Of a stretch of 64,000 bases of DNA, positions 25,544 to 36,902 are shown one piece after another (position 1 is the first letter of the stretch; each line of letters opens with the position of its first letter). Source of the DNA: Cryptomeria japonica (taxonomy: Eukaryota > Streptophyta > Pinopsida > Cupressales > Cupressaceae). The DNA lies in the NCBI RefSeq assembly GCF_030272615.1, contig NC_081409.1, positions 612,059,755 through 612,123,754 of the forward strand. The letters are read 5' to 3'. A model generated the notes under the pieces. That model was not told the origin of the DNA. It worked only from the letters and a program-made list of their open reading frames with translations, and made no database searches. Made by a program: the position numbers and the translations under genes.

Positions 25544-27312
25544 TGAGGAGACTGCAAGAATGGTAGATCACAAGCCACCTTAAGACAAAAAAAAATATAA
25601 CATAAGTTTCATTAACCCCACATCTTTATGCCCCCCAAGGCATTCATGCCAAACTTTCTCTCCTTATGACCCCCAAATGCATAAACAAGGCTATGCAGTA
25701 AGGGTCACATAAACAAACCCTTGAGATTACTCTCATAATGAGAGCCTCTCACTCGAAGGCTGTCAAACTCCTTCCACCACCAAGACCATCCTACTCTCCC
25801 AAGAGTAGAAGGCCTTGGTTACTCCCAAATCTCAAGAAAATGTATAGAAGAAATAAAAGGTAGATCACATATAATTTCACAAAGGAAAATACAAGAAAAA
25901 ATAACTTTTACATACAAACAATCTTTCAAACATAACATGCAACATAAAAGGGAGAAGATGAACCAACCTTCAATCTGCCCAAAGGTTTGCTAGAACTAGT
26001 TGAGGATGAGCAGCCCAATTCCACAATACTTTCTTCTACACTTAGCCAAATTTCTATCAAAATACTATTTCTTTCAAAAATGCAAGATCTCCAAAATGGA
26101 GAGTGGGTGATTACTCACTAAGTCCCTAATTCTTGCCTAAGAAGGCTTCTCTCACTCTTCCAAACCCCTTGGATAGAGTGAGAGTTCCCATTGGTTGGTC
26201 TTCCCAACCTCTTACATGTTGCTAAAACTGGAAAGGAAAAAGGTAAGAGAAGGTGGGGAAGAGAGACTAACACAAGAAAGGAAGGTTATCTATCCTAGGA
26301 GGCACCTTCTAAGTTGAATTTTTTCTCACCTTGGGAAAACCACTTTTTGAGGTGACTAAACAGTCACATGGGAGTAGACACATGCCTAAAAATACCCACA
26401 ACCCATAGGCATACCCTATGGACCTTAGGAAAAACCCCTAAACTACCCCTAGGAGTCCATTTGACCCCTTAGAAACCCACCTGAAGTTTACCTTCGGGTC
26501 AAACCTGAGTTGACCACTCCAAAGACTCTCTACCCAAGGAAAATTTGGGACCACATCCAAATATTTGAAAAAAGTCTTTGGTTGAAACAATCTCCCTCCA
26601 AGAGACAAGTCAAAATCAAAACACTATTCAGCACATGTGTCAAGTGACACAATAAAATACATTACATAATTACACATGGAAATTGTCTCTTGTTGGATTT
26701 AAATAAATCAATAAATAAAATTTTACACACATGCATCATTTACTATTATGAATAAAATACAATACATACGAGGTGTTGTCTCTCCAAATAGACAACCCCT
26801 GGTTTTACGAGTGTACATAGGTCTAGGTTTGGTTCTCCATAATATTTCCATGGTCACATGGATAATTTTCCTGTGCATCTCAATTACACATTAGTAATTC
26901 CAAATAACCTCATATAATATTAAACACATGAATAAGAATACACATCAAACACTCTGCATACAATTGACATTAACAAATCAATATCTCATATATCCCAATT
27001 AATCCACATAAGAAATTATCATAATCTTCAAAATTTGATTCATTCATAAGATATGCATCCTATTACTATAATCATAATAAAGTCCTACAAATCCAATAAT
27101 GACATACATCATCTCAAAGTTATCCTATTGTAGAATAATATAAAGTTCTATATCCATAATGCATAGAAATGAAGCATCAATATACATCAATGTTATCCAA
27201 ATCATGGAATCATATAAGGTCTAAATCCATAATGCATAAAAATAAAGCATCCATAATAGTCTCAACATGAAAATTACTGAAATAATGGGATGAGTCGGGG
27301 TAGGGCCTCACA
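25544..27312 (-). other. Distal part of left LTR of A
   Basis: Continuation of A's LTR after element B; it aligns with 48268-50036. It ends GGTAGGGCCTCACA, where A's polypurine tract begins. I see no gene here. Confidence 0.88.
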
Positions 27313-27322
27313 CCCTCCCCCT
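27313..27322 (-). other. Polypurine tract of A
   Basis: Minus strand GAGGGGGAGGG lies between the pol stop codon (27323-27325) and the TGTGAGGCCC start of the 3' LTR. Confidence 0.8.
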
Positions 27323-30300
27323 CTAGGCATGAACTTCCTCTTGGAGTTCATCAAAAAGATGGGGGTACTGAGATCTCATACGTGTCGCGTCCTCCCATGA
27401 AGTTGTAACCTCATCATAGAAATCCTACTGGACCATAACCTGGTCCAACTCTCGACCTCGAAGGGCCAATGTCCAGTGAGCCAAAATGCGAATGGGCTCC
27501 AAAGCTAGCTGTTTGTCCGACTCCACCTGCAAGGCATTTCAATCTAAAATATGAGACTCATCATAGATATGCTTCCTCAAAACTAATACATGAAACACAT
27601 CATGGATGCGTGACAGGCTAGGTGGCAATGCTAAATGATAGGAAACTGGTCCTATCCTCTCAAGGATCTCAAATGGTCCTACAAAGCGAGGTGTGAGCTT
27701 AGAACCCTTTCCGTAACAGATTGGACTCTTATGCGGTCACACTCTCAGGAAGACTCTGTCTCCAACCAAATAGCTATGATCTATCCTCTTCGCATCTGCA
27801 TACTTCTTCTATCTATCCTATGCCTCTCTAAGACGCTGCCTAATCAGATCCACTTGCTGCTCCATATCCTGAACTATCTCCAGACCAATAGCAACTCTAT
27901 CCTCTAAGCAGTCCCAACTCAATGGTGTCCTACAAGGCCTACCGTATAATGCCTGATAGGGTGGCATCCCCAATGAAGTGTGATGCCCATTGTTATAGAA
28001 AAACTCTAGTAAGGAAAGGTACTCTTCCCATCTGGTCTGATGATCCATGATGTACATGCGAAGCATAACCTTTAACACCTGATTAACCCTCTCTGTCTAT
28101 CCATCCATCTCTGGATGATAGGCTATACTGAAATTGAGCTTGGTGCCCATAGCTACCTGTAATGCCTTCCAAAGGGAAGAAGTGAAGAGGGAATCCCTAT
28201 TAGAAATAATCTTGTGTGGAACGCCATGAAGTCTAACAATGTCTCGCAAGAACACCTATGCAACTGTTGGTGCTGTGAAGGTAGTCTGAACTGGTGAAAA
28301 GTGGGCCACTTTGGTCAACTTGTCAACTATCACCAAGATGGCATCATGGCGACGAGATGACATAGGGAGACCAATGATGAAATCCATGGATATAGTATCC
28401 CACTTCCACTCTGGTATAGCATGAGACTGGAGCAACCCACCTGGATGGCGATGCTCTACTTTGACTCTCTGACACTCGAGGCATCGAGCTACTAACTCAG
28501 TAATAAGCTACCGCATTCCGGGCCAATGATATAACTGTCTCAAATCAGCATGCATCTTCTTAACTCTGGGATGTGCTACATATGGAGCTCTATGAGCTTC
28601 CGTGACAATGAACTCTTGCAATCCCCTGGAAGAAGGTACATAGATGCACCCTCTATGGCATAATAGTCCATCGAACTCAAAGGAATAATCCACATATTTC
28701 CCTTCTAGGGTTTCCTGAGATTGTATCACCTGACAAACCTCTAAATACCATCCATCCTCTGGCAGCTGCTACAATATATGATCTCTCAAATCTCATGACG
28801 TCTCCTACTCAAAGCATCTGCAACTATGTTTTCTTTCCCTTTGATGTAGTGAATGTCAAAATCATACTCGCACAAGAACTCCATCCATCTCCTCTAATGT
28901 GCATTAAGATTCGACTGAGTGAATATGTACTGAAGGCTCTGATAGTCTGAATGAAGCTCAAAATGATGACCCAAAAGGAAGTGTCTCCACCTCACAAGTG
29001 CATGCACTACTGCTACAAGCTCAAGGTCATGAGTAGGGTAGTTAAACTCATGAGTCTTAAGTTTCCTAGACTCAAAAGCTATAGCCCTACCATCCTACAT
29101 AAGGATTGCTCCTAAACCCTCTAAGGAAGCATCTGTGCAAACCATGAAGTCAGCTAAGGGATCTGGCACTACAAGGATAGGTGAGCTAGTAAGTGCCTTT
29201 TTGAGTTCCTGGAAGGCCCTCTCACACTTCTCTGTCCACTTGAATTTCTTCCCTTTACGCTGAAGAGAAGTAATAGGATGTGTGACTCTAGAGAATCCTT
29301 CAACAAAGTGTCGGCAATAACCTGCTAAGCCCATGAAGCTCCTGACCTCTGTCACACTGGTTGGCGCTAGCCAATCCATAATAGCTCTGATCTTTGATGG
29401 GTCAACTAAGATCCCATCACCAGAAATAACGTGCCCAAGGTACTTAACCTCTGATCTAAAGAAACACACTTCGACAAACTACCATACAACTGATTGTCCC
29501 TCAAACACTGCAAAACCTGTCTCACATGTTCCTCATGCTCGTTCTCATTCTGAGAATAAATCAATATATCATTGAGGAACACAATCACAAAATGGTCAAG
29601 AAATGTGCGGAATACCCCATTCATTAGGCTCATGAAAATTGCTGGAGCATTCGTAAGACCAAATGGAACCATGGTGAACTCATAGTGGTCATATCTAGTG
29701 CGAAATGCGGTCTTGTGGATATCGTTGTCCACTATTCTCAACTGATGGTACCTTGACTTCAGATCAATTTTTGAAAATACTTTGGCACCCTGAAGTTGGT
29801 CAAATAAATCATCGATCCTAGGCAAAGGATATTGGTTCTTGATGGTTACTTTGTTCAACTGAGGATAATCCATGCATAACTAAAGAGATCCATCCTTCTT
29901 CTTCATGAAGATGACTAGTGCACCCCAAGGGGGTACACTAGGATGAATGTGGCCCTTCTCTAGGAGTTCCTCAAGCTGCATCTTTAGCTCATTAAGCTCA
30001 TTTGTGGTCATCCTATAAGGTGCTCTCAAAACTGGCTCAGCTCCTGGTACAAGGTCTATATGAAAATCACTCTCTCTATGGGGCGGCATGCCAGGTAACT
30101 CTGAAGGAAACACGTTTGAAAATCCCTGAAGGATAGGGTGGTCATCAATCGATGGTTCCTTTTCATCTTCTTCTTCTCTATCATTAATGGTGATGGCAAA
30201 TAACCGGCATCCCTTTCGCATGCTCCACTTAAGATGCATTACAAAAATCATATGAAGGGACACGAGTCTCTGAATCCCAGTGATTACTATGGGAGAACCA

Positions 30301-32062
30301 TGATCATCCTCACACTCAATCTTTTTCAGGTGACAATCCATCTTGGCTCTATGGGCATAAAGCCAATCCATGCCAAGTATGATTCCATAAGATCTGAGTG
30401 GTGTAACTCTAAGGTCTACTAAGCTGGTGGTATTACCAATCTAAAGCTGACACCCCCTAACCTCTGATTCCACTGACACTCTAGCCCCTGAATCTAACTC
30501 CACTTCGCAACTGACACCTTGTCTAATTACCACTAGCCCGCAATGTTCCACAACCAATGGAGATATAAAGGAGTCAGTAGCTCCTAAATCAAATAATATA
30601 GATACACTGCTACCACTGATCATACTTGCAGCCTCAATAACTGTGGCCTAGTGCTCTGCCTAGCAATTGTCAACCGCTGCGAAGACCCTATGGGACTTGC
30701 CCATATCCCCAACTATAGGCTCTGATGCTGCCACCCACTAACTGCCTGCCATCTGACCCTGAGGACACTCTCTCGCCATGTGCCCCATGGCTCCACACGT
30801 GAAACAAGCACCGCATGCCGAAACTGGATGCCCTGAGGCCTAGAAAAAGATTGTCCCCCTATCCTACTAGAACCACTGTACCCACCTCTGGACAACTTTT
30901 GAGTCCTTGCCGGAGGTGTGTATGGAACCTGGGGTTGCTGATCTCGCCTTTGACCTTAAGAATGCCACTACTTGGGCTTTACGCCCTGCTGACTCTGTGG
31001 AGGCCTCTATCTCTAGTTCTGTTGTGACTGCTACGGAGGAGGGGTTTTGGAGAACCCCGATGTGTGTCTGCTATTACCCTTCCAATGGTGTTTCTAAAAT
31101 TTGTATGTCTGGGGTATAGGGTTTCAATTCTGGAACCGATCTCTCGTGTCTTGTGGCCTGACCTGAATCTCCTCTGCTATCAAGGCCTTCTCCATGGCAA
31201 CCCAAAGGCTCCCTAGAGCAGCCATCCTCATTGGTCCTGATATGCCAGCATTCAGCCCTCTAATAAAATGGTTGATGAGAATCTTCTCATCTTTCAGGTA
31301 GTCCACGTACGGCAAGAGCTCGAAGAACTTTCTCTCATACTGGGTCACTGAGAGACCCTTCTACTGGAGGTCATGGAACTCATCCACCCTACGCTGTCTG
31401 TAATGCTTTGATAAGTACCTCTCCCTAAACCTCTCTGTAAAAATCTCCCATGTGAGGGTATCTGCAACTAGACCACACTTGTATTCCTCCTATCTCCACC
31501 ATGTGGAGGTTGTTCCTCTCAATAGGTGGACTACTACACGTGCCTTTAGATTGCTCTCAGAGGAGTGCAATGCAAAGCACCTATCTAGGCTCAAAAGCCA
31601 AGCCTCAGCTTCTACCCCATTGGTAGATCCCCCAAAAGATGGTGGCTGGAGGCACATAACCTCTCTGATCAAATCCCCTAGATCACGTCGTGATCTCTCA
31701 TAATACACTAGCCCTGCCATTGGAGGTGGTCCTGGTAGGTGAACGGATTCAGGCTCATGCCCAGCCTGACTCTTTACGGGATTAGGAGGTGGACTCCTAC
31801 TCCATTCCCTATCTGCCAATCTATGGCTTCCTGAGTTCCAGTTTTCAACATGATGATCCACTATTGGAAGCCTATCCTAGACTATCCCAATTAGGTTCTG
31901 AAGTGCTAATAAGATGTCTTGGTTCGGGTCAATCGGCCATTCAAGAGGAGCCTCTAGGTTCCTTTCTGGAACCGATTCCTCCCTATCGACCTCGTCATGT
32001 GTTATGCGTACACGCCTAGAACCTCTACCACATTTGCAAGCTTGTCGTGTAGTTGGAGGCAT
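27323..32062 (-). pseudogene. Gag-pol of A (chromovirus polyprotein), heavily broken
   Basis: The same architecture as B, with clearly related protein sequence. Gag starts MPPTTRQACKCGRGSRR at 32062; gag core 31490-31861 and 31124-31348; zinc knuckle CFTCGAMGHMARECP (about 30764-30810); protease ILFDLGATDSFIS (about 30580-30600), with Leu where Ser or Thr is usual after Asp. RT (29406-30371) reads FLNDILIYS, so one catalytic Asp of FLDD is Asn, and a stop splits KKKDGSL from LCMDY. A frame change near 29460 precedes RNase H. Integrase remnants are HPRVKKMHADLRQ (28508-28729) and ALYGRPCRTPLSWD (27818-28078). The end resembles a chromodomain (PIRILAHWTLALRGREL ... WEDATRMRSQYPHLF) with a stop inside. 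Many further stops are present. It cannot encode active enzymes. Confidence 0.9.
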
Positions 32063-32219
32063 CCTTATGAGAAAATAAAAAAAAGAAATAAATAAATAAA
32101 ATTTTCGGAGAAAAATTTAATTAATTAAAAATAAATATAATAATAAAAAAATAAATATAATATAATTAATTAAATAATTGAAGCGAAACGTAATGGAGAA
32201 AGGTTCCTAGTGTTGGAAA

Positions 32220-32238
32220 CCTTGCTTTGATACCAAAA
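32220..32238 (-). other. Primer-binding site of A
   Basis: Minus strand TGGTATCAAAGCAAGG, three bases inside the 5' LTR end (GGGCATGACA). It is an initiator-Met type site with changes (CAAAG for CAGAG). Confidence 0.82.
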
Positions 32239-32891
32239 TGTCATGCCCAAACTTTTGGGCACAAACGGAATAATTTTTTTCTTAAAACATGTCCTAATAA
32301 AACTAAGTTTGCTAAAATAATGCAGTATCAAGTCTTGTCTTAACTATGTTTGAATTCTTCCCCAACTAAAGTTAATTTAAACAACTATATAAAGTAAGCG
32401 GGATAATCTAAAATTACATGTGGAAAATCAACTCTATAAAGAATTTATTATTATCTCATCAATTAATAAATAATAAATTCATTTAAGTAAAAACCCCTAA
32501 ATTAATTGAAAAGAGATATTATTAATCTCAATTAATCTTTCTAATCATTGAAGGAATTAATTAAATTAACTCTAGCAATTGGATTTTTAAATCCCATGAT
32601 TTATTTTAACAATAAATATAATGTGTCTAAAATTTGACTAAAGGGCTAACTAAATCCATAATAAAAATTGCCCTATAAAGTTTAATCTCGACAAACCTAA
32701 ATTTAGGTGGACTACAATAATCCCCCTATGGCCAAATATCTTACAAAGGAATCGTTATAATTTCCTAAAATATAAAGCTTTAAAGAATTAAAATTTAAAC
32801 ATCATATTCAAATGTTTATATAATCATATATAAAATATGGATGTTTAAATAAAATATCTAAACTAAAGTTAGATTTATACATTCATATTTT

Positions 32892-33055
<164 letters not shown>

Positions 33056-33419
33056 AGACACCCAAAAATGGTCAACGCTTGCGAGGTCATACTTTAACAT
33101 TTGCGCATTGCCTCATTTTAGGTTTTTGCATCGCATTAACATTTCTCCTATGTCACGCATTTGGTCTTTATCATTTGTGAACATCGAGTCATTCTTCTAC
33201 ATTCTTCAATCATCTCGTCCTCAAATTTGGTCATGTCGACAACATTATCCAGTCATGATTTTGATCGATTTTATCTTGTTGCATCAATGAGCATGCTTAT
33301 TTGTCATCATTTTGGACATTGTCAATCCTAGTTTAGGGTTTTGTCCTCTTATCAATTTTATCATCAATCTCATCATTTTGGGCATCGTCAATCCTAATTA
33401 GGGTTTTGTCCTCTTATCA

Positions 33420-33670
33420 ATCCTGTCAATCTTGCGATCGATTTGTCATTGATCGTTGTCCTCTTATCAATCTTGTCAATTTATCATCAATCCTTCAATC
33501 TTGTCATCATGCGATCGATTTGTCATTGTTCGATCGTTGTCATGTTTAATTTTGTCATTTGATGATCGATTTGTCATCGATCGTGGTCATTTTCAATCTT
33601 GTCATTTTGCGACCGATTTGTCATCGATCGTTGTCTGTCTCAATTATGTCAATTTGGATCAGTTTGTCAT
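33420..33670. repeat. Dispersed GATCGATTTGTCAT motif cluster in LTR C
   Basis: CGATCGATTTGTCATTG and close variants (GCGACCGATTTGTCATCG, GATCAGTTTGTCATTG) occur about six times in 250 bp, and again at the same places in the right LTR (45073-45323). Such clusters in an LTR upstream of the TATA box could be protein-binding sites; that is inference. Confidence 0.7.
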
Positions 33671-33830
33671 TGTTCCTCGTCAATTGGCACATTTCTCAAT
33701 CGCATTGGTCATTTATCAATTCAAAATCATGACATTAGTTATCTTCAATCAAGACCCAATTGCAATTTTTGCACTTCTAATTCGTCTTCTAGGGTTTTAT
33801 GATTTATTCATTTAACCTAATTTGCCATTT

Positions 33831-33946
33831 CTTCTTCTAGGATTACTAAATTATTTATTAATCCTAAGTCTTCTCATTACAATTAAATCTTCTTCTAGGA
33901 TTACTAAATTATTTATTAATCCTAAGTCTTCTCATTACAATTAAAT
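33831..33946. repeat. 58-bp direct tandem duplication in LTR C
   Basis: TCTTCTAGGATTACTAAATT and the following bases occur twice head to tail (period 58). The right LTR has the same duplication near 45484-45600, so it existed before this insertion. Confidence 0.9.
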
Positions 33947-34313
33947 CTTTATTTAATTGGCTAATTATTCCTCTTTGTGAATTAATTAATAAATGAAAAA
34001 TTATTAATTAATTTACCTAATTTCTAATTTCATTATTTCCTAATTCCTAATTTCCACCTATTTTCTAATTTCCTAATTGCAATTCCACCTAATTAAATTG
34101 TCTTTAGTGCTCCCTATTTTTGTGCTTCATGCGTCATACTCTTGACATAGCAATTTGTCATAGAATTTGTCTTGACATAGCAATTTGTCATAGAATTTGT
34201 CATAAAATTGTCATAAATCTTTGCATAGCAACATGTCATAACTTTTTCTATTCTTGATTTGAATTTCTATTCGAATCACTATCATGCTAATTTGTTCATT
34301 TCTCCAATTTCTC

Positions 34314-34320
34314 TATAAAT
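34314..34320 (+). promoter_or_regulatory. TATA box in 5' LTR of C
   Basis: CTCTATAAATTGG is a good plant TATA box, about 1.26 kb into the LTR. Transcription would start some 30 bases on and run into the primer site and the leader. Confidence 0.55.
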
Positions 34321-34670
34321 TGGATGATTTTCAATCAAAGCTAATCCCGAATCCTTAATCAAACTATCGAACTTATGCTTCTAGTACTCTTGAGCTTTTC
34401 ATCAATCTTGCTTTCAATTGTATGTGCACTTGTAGGTGAGATCCACAAATCCATTGAAGAGGAAAGAAGAACAATGGAGCCACACGGAAGGAGCATTCAA
34501 TTCTACATTTGGTTTGCATAATCTTTCATTTTGAATGCTTTGTTTCCATATCTCTATTGAGTGTGCTTAGGATTAGGTTCATTTGCAATGAGTGCTCTCA
34601 TGATTGAGTTATCATGTCTAGTGTTTTGATCTACTTTTTTGATGATTCCTATTTCCTATGCTACATTAAT

Positions 34671-34689
34671 TGGTGAACCCGACGTGAAC
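34671..34689 (+). other. Primer-binding site of C
   Basis: TGGTGAACCCGACGTGAAC starts with the TGG expected to pair with a tRNA CCA end, five bases after the LTR. It is not the initiator-Met type used by A, B, D, G and H. I cannot name the tRNA with confidence. Confidence 0.65.
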
Positions 34690-36902
34690 ATGGTTGGATC
34701 TAATATTTTTTTGAATGTTTTGTGAAGTTGCAGATTTTTTTGTGGAGAAATTGCAGATTTTTCTTCAAAAAAAAAACAGTCATAATCAATTGAAAACGTA
34801 AAAAATATCGTATAGAATTAAACTAAACGATTTCTGGGTTTATTAGATCACGTTGTTACCTTTCCAGATCATTTTATGGTTTGTAATTTGGATAAATATT
34901 GATGAAGTTATGACATTTTTAATTACGCTTCTGTAAATGGTCAAAATTTTGAAAAAAACAAAATCATGCAACTTTCATCTAGATTAATTTAGCTTGGCAA
35001 ATTAATCATGCATTCATGCAAATTTTATCTAGATTAATCTAGGGTGGTAAATTTGATAAATTTCACATAGATTAATCTAAGAGGACAAAGAATCACAACT
35101 TTTATGGATTAATTTTGATGGTGATTCATTTCTATTAATTCTCTAACATTGTTGGTAGCTTTGTGGTGAAACGCTTGACAAAGAATTATTTCACAAACTA
35201 CTAATGAATTGTTTGTAGGTTCGCTAGTCAAAGACAACAAATCAAACCTCTAACTTGGGTTTTTGCAGGTTGCCTTGGAGAAACAACCAAACTGTGTGTT
35301 TGAGATTTTTAATTAGGCACTTAGTGATTTATAAATAGGTGGGAATAAACATTTGTTTGCTTTGATTGTTAAGTGTGACATTGGAGTAGGAGAGTATGCT
35401 CTCATCCTTCTTAGGGTGATCAGAAATCCAGATCTTCAATACCATGCTTGTGTGTTGAGTGTGTGTCTCCTTTAGAGGGCTTGCCTTCCCGACCACTTTG
35501 CTCTAGCAAGCAAGTGATAATCGTGAGAAGGGAACGACCCAAAGTGAGTACGGCTAGAATTCCTTGGCATTCTAACTTACTATAAAAAAATACCCGATGA
35601 GCGAAAGCTTTGAAGGAAGTGTTACGTGGGAATTGCAGTTACTTGGGAAGTGATGCCCCTTGAAACTCTTTCTCATATCAACATCTAAGTAGGGCCTTTT
35701 GGTCTAAATCGTGCTTGCGCAACTACATTTATTTGGTATCTTGATGGGCTTAATGTCTCAATCATGCTTGCATGACATCAAGGAGTAACACTTAACAGAA
35801 ATCCTTACTAAACACCTTGTTTTTAGAGGCCAAAAACCCTTCTAGTTGCTTGAGAAGGACAAATTCGGATACTTGGAAGAGATACTAAGTTCGCCATGGG
35901 GAGATTCCATGGGGACTGATGCTTGGCTGCCCTGAGAAGTGAGTGTCGTGGAGGGGAGCCCGTGGGGTCAAGCATCTATGTATTCTCCTTGAATCCCATA
36001 ATGAGTCTACCTCTCAAGTACCTAATGTCTTTGCCTACCATAAGAAATGTGGAAATGAGCATGATTGTCTTGAGTCTAAGTTGCAATATCTTGTATTCTT
36101 TGCTTGTCAAAAGTTGAATTGCATATCATTTCAAAAACAAGACAAATTGATTCAAAACAAGGTTAAACATAAGAGCATTTCATCCAACAAATTTCAAAAC
36201 ACCTTCAAACATGATTATCAAACATTGTTCAAAAACTTGTCTCAACATCTATGTCACTTACATTTAGGTTCATCCTAGGTTGCATTTTGCAAAGTCATTT
36301 GTCAAGTACCAAGGTTAGGTTTCACCTAAGTCATACTCCTTTTCATGTCAATAAGAGTCACCCATTTGCATGTGTCCTCTTGCATTAAAGTCATACCATT
36401 GTCATACATTTGCACTTGCATATCCTAAGTCTCTTCATTAAGCTTAAGTCATTGTCATATCATATTAGAGTCATTTGCAAGGTCATTGTCCCTTTGCATA
36501 TAGTGTCAAAACTAGGTTTTGTCATACTTGGGTAATCCAAATCTTTGATGCAACCCTAAGTCATTGTTAAGAAGTCTAGACCTTGTCAACCTTTTGTCCT
36601 TTTGTCATCAATGTCATTTCGTCAAACCTAGCTTAGTATCCAAGCATATAGGGGAGACATTGTCATCTTGTCCTTTTGTCACTTGGTCCTTTTGTCCTTT
36701 AAGGTTTAGACATCATTTCAATTTCCTAAGGGTCTCTTTTAGATCTGCATTCCAAAAAGTTTGTCAAAATCTTGAAAAACAACCAAAAACATAGGTTGCA
36801 CTCTTGTCATAGATTGCATTTTCATCTATTTTAGTTTGCATTTAGCTGCATATCATACATTATCCTTGAAAAATTCCAAAAATATTGCATTTGCATAGTG
36901 AC
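34690..36902 (+). other. Leader of C, no gene
   Basis: 2.2 kb between the primer site and the long sense ORF. I see no protein-coding signal; ORFs such as 35943-36278 look random. The part from 36290 to 36800 is rich in GTCAT words like the LTR. Confidence 0.6.

Larger units (their letters stand above)
11412..27312 (-). mobile_element. Left (3') LTR of A, split by B
   Basis: LTR sequence is 11412-13921 and 25544-27312, about 4.3 kb in total, with element B and one copy of its TACCT duplication between. Its first 500 bases match 32239 onward, and its tail (25544-27312) matches 48268-50036. No coding frame is present; the short ORFs are chance. The outer tip carries the palindrome CCCAAACTTTTGGG (11419-11432). 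Confidence 0.9.
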
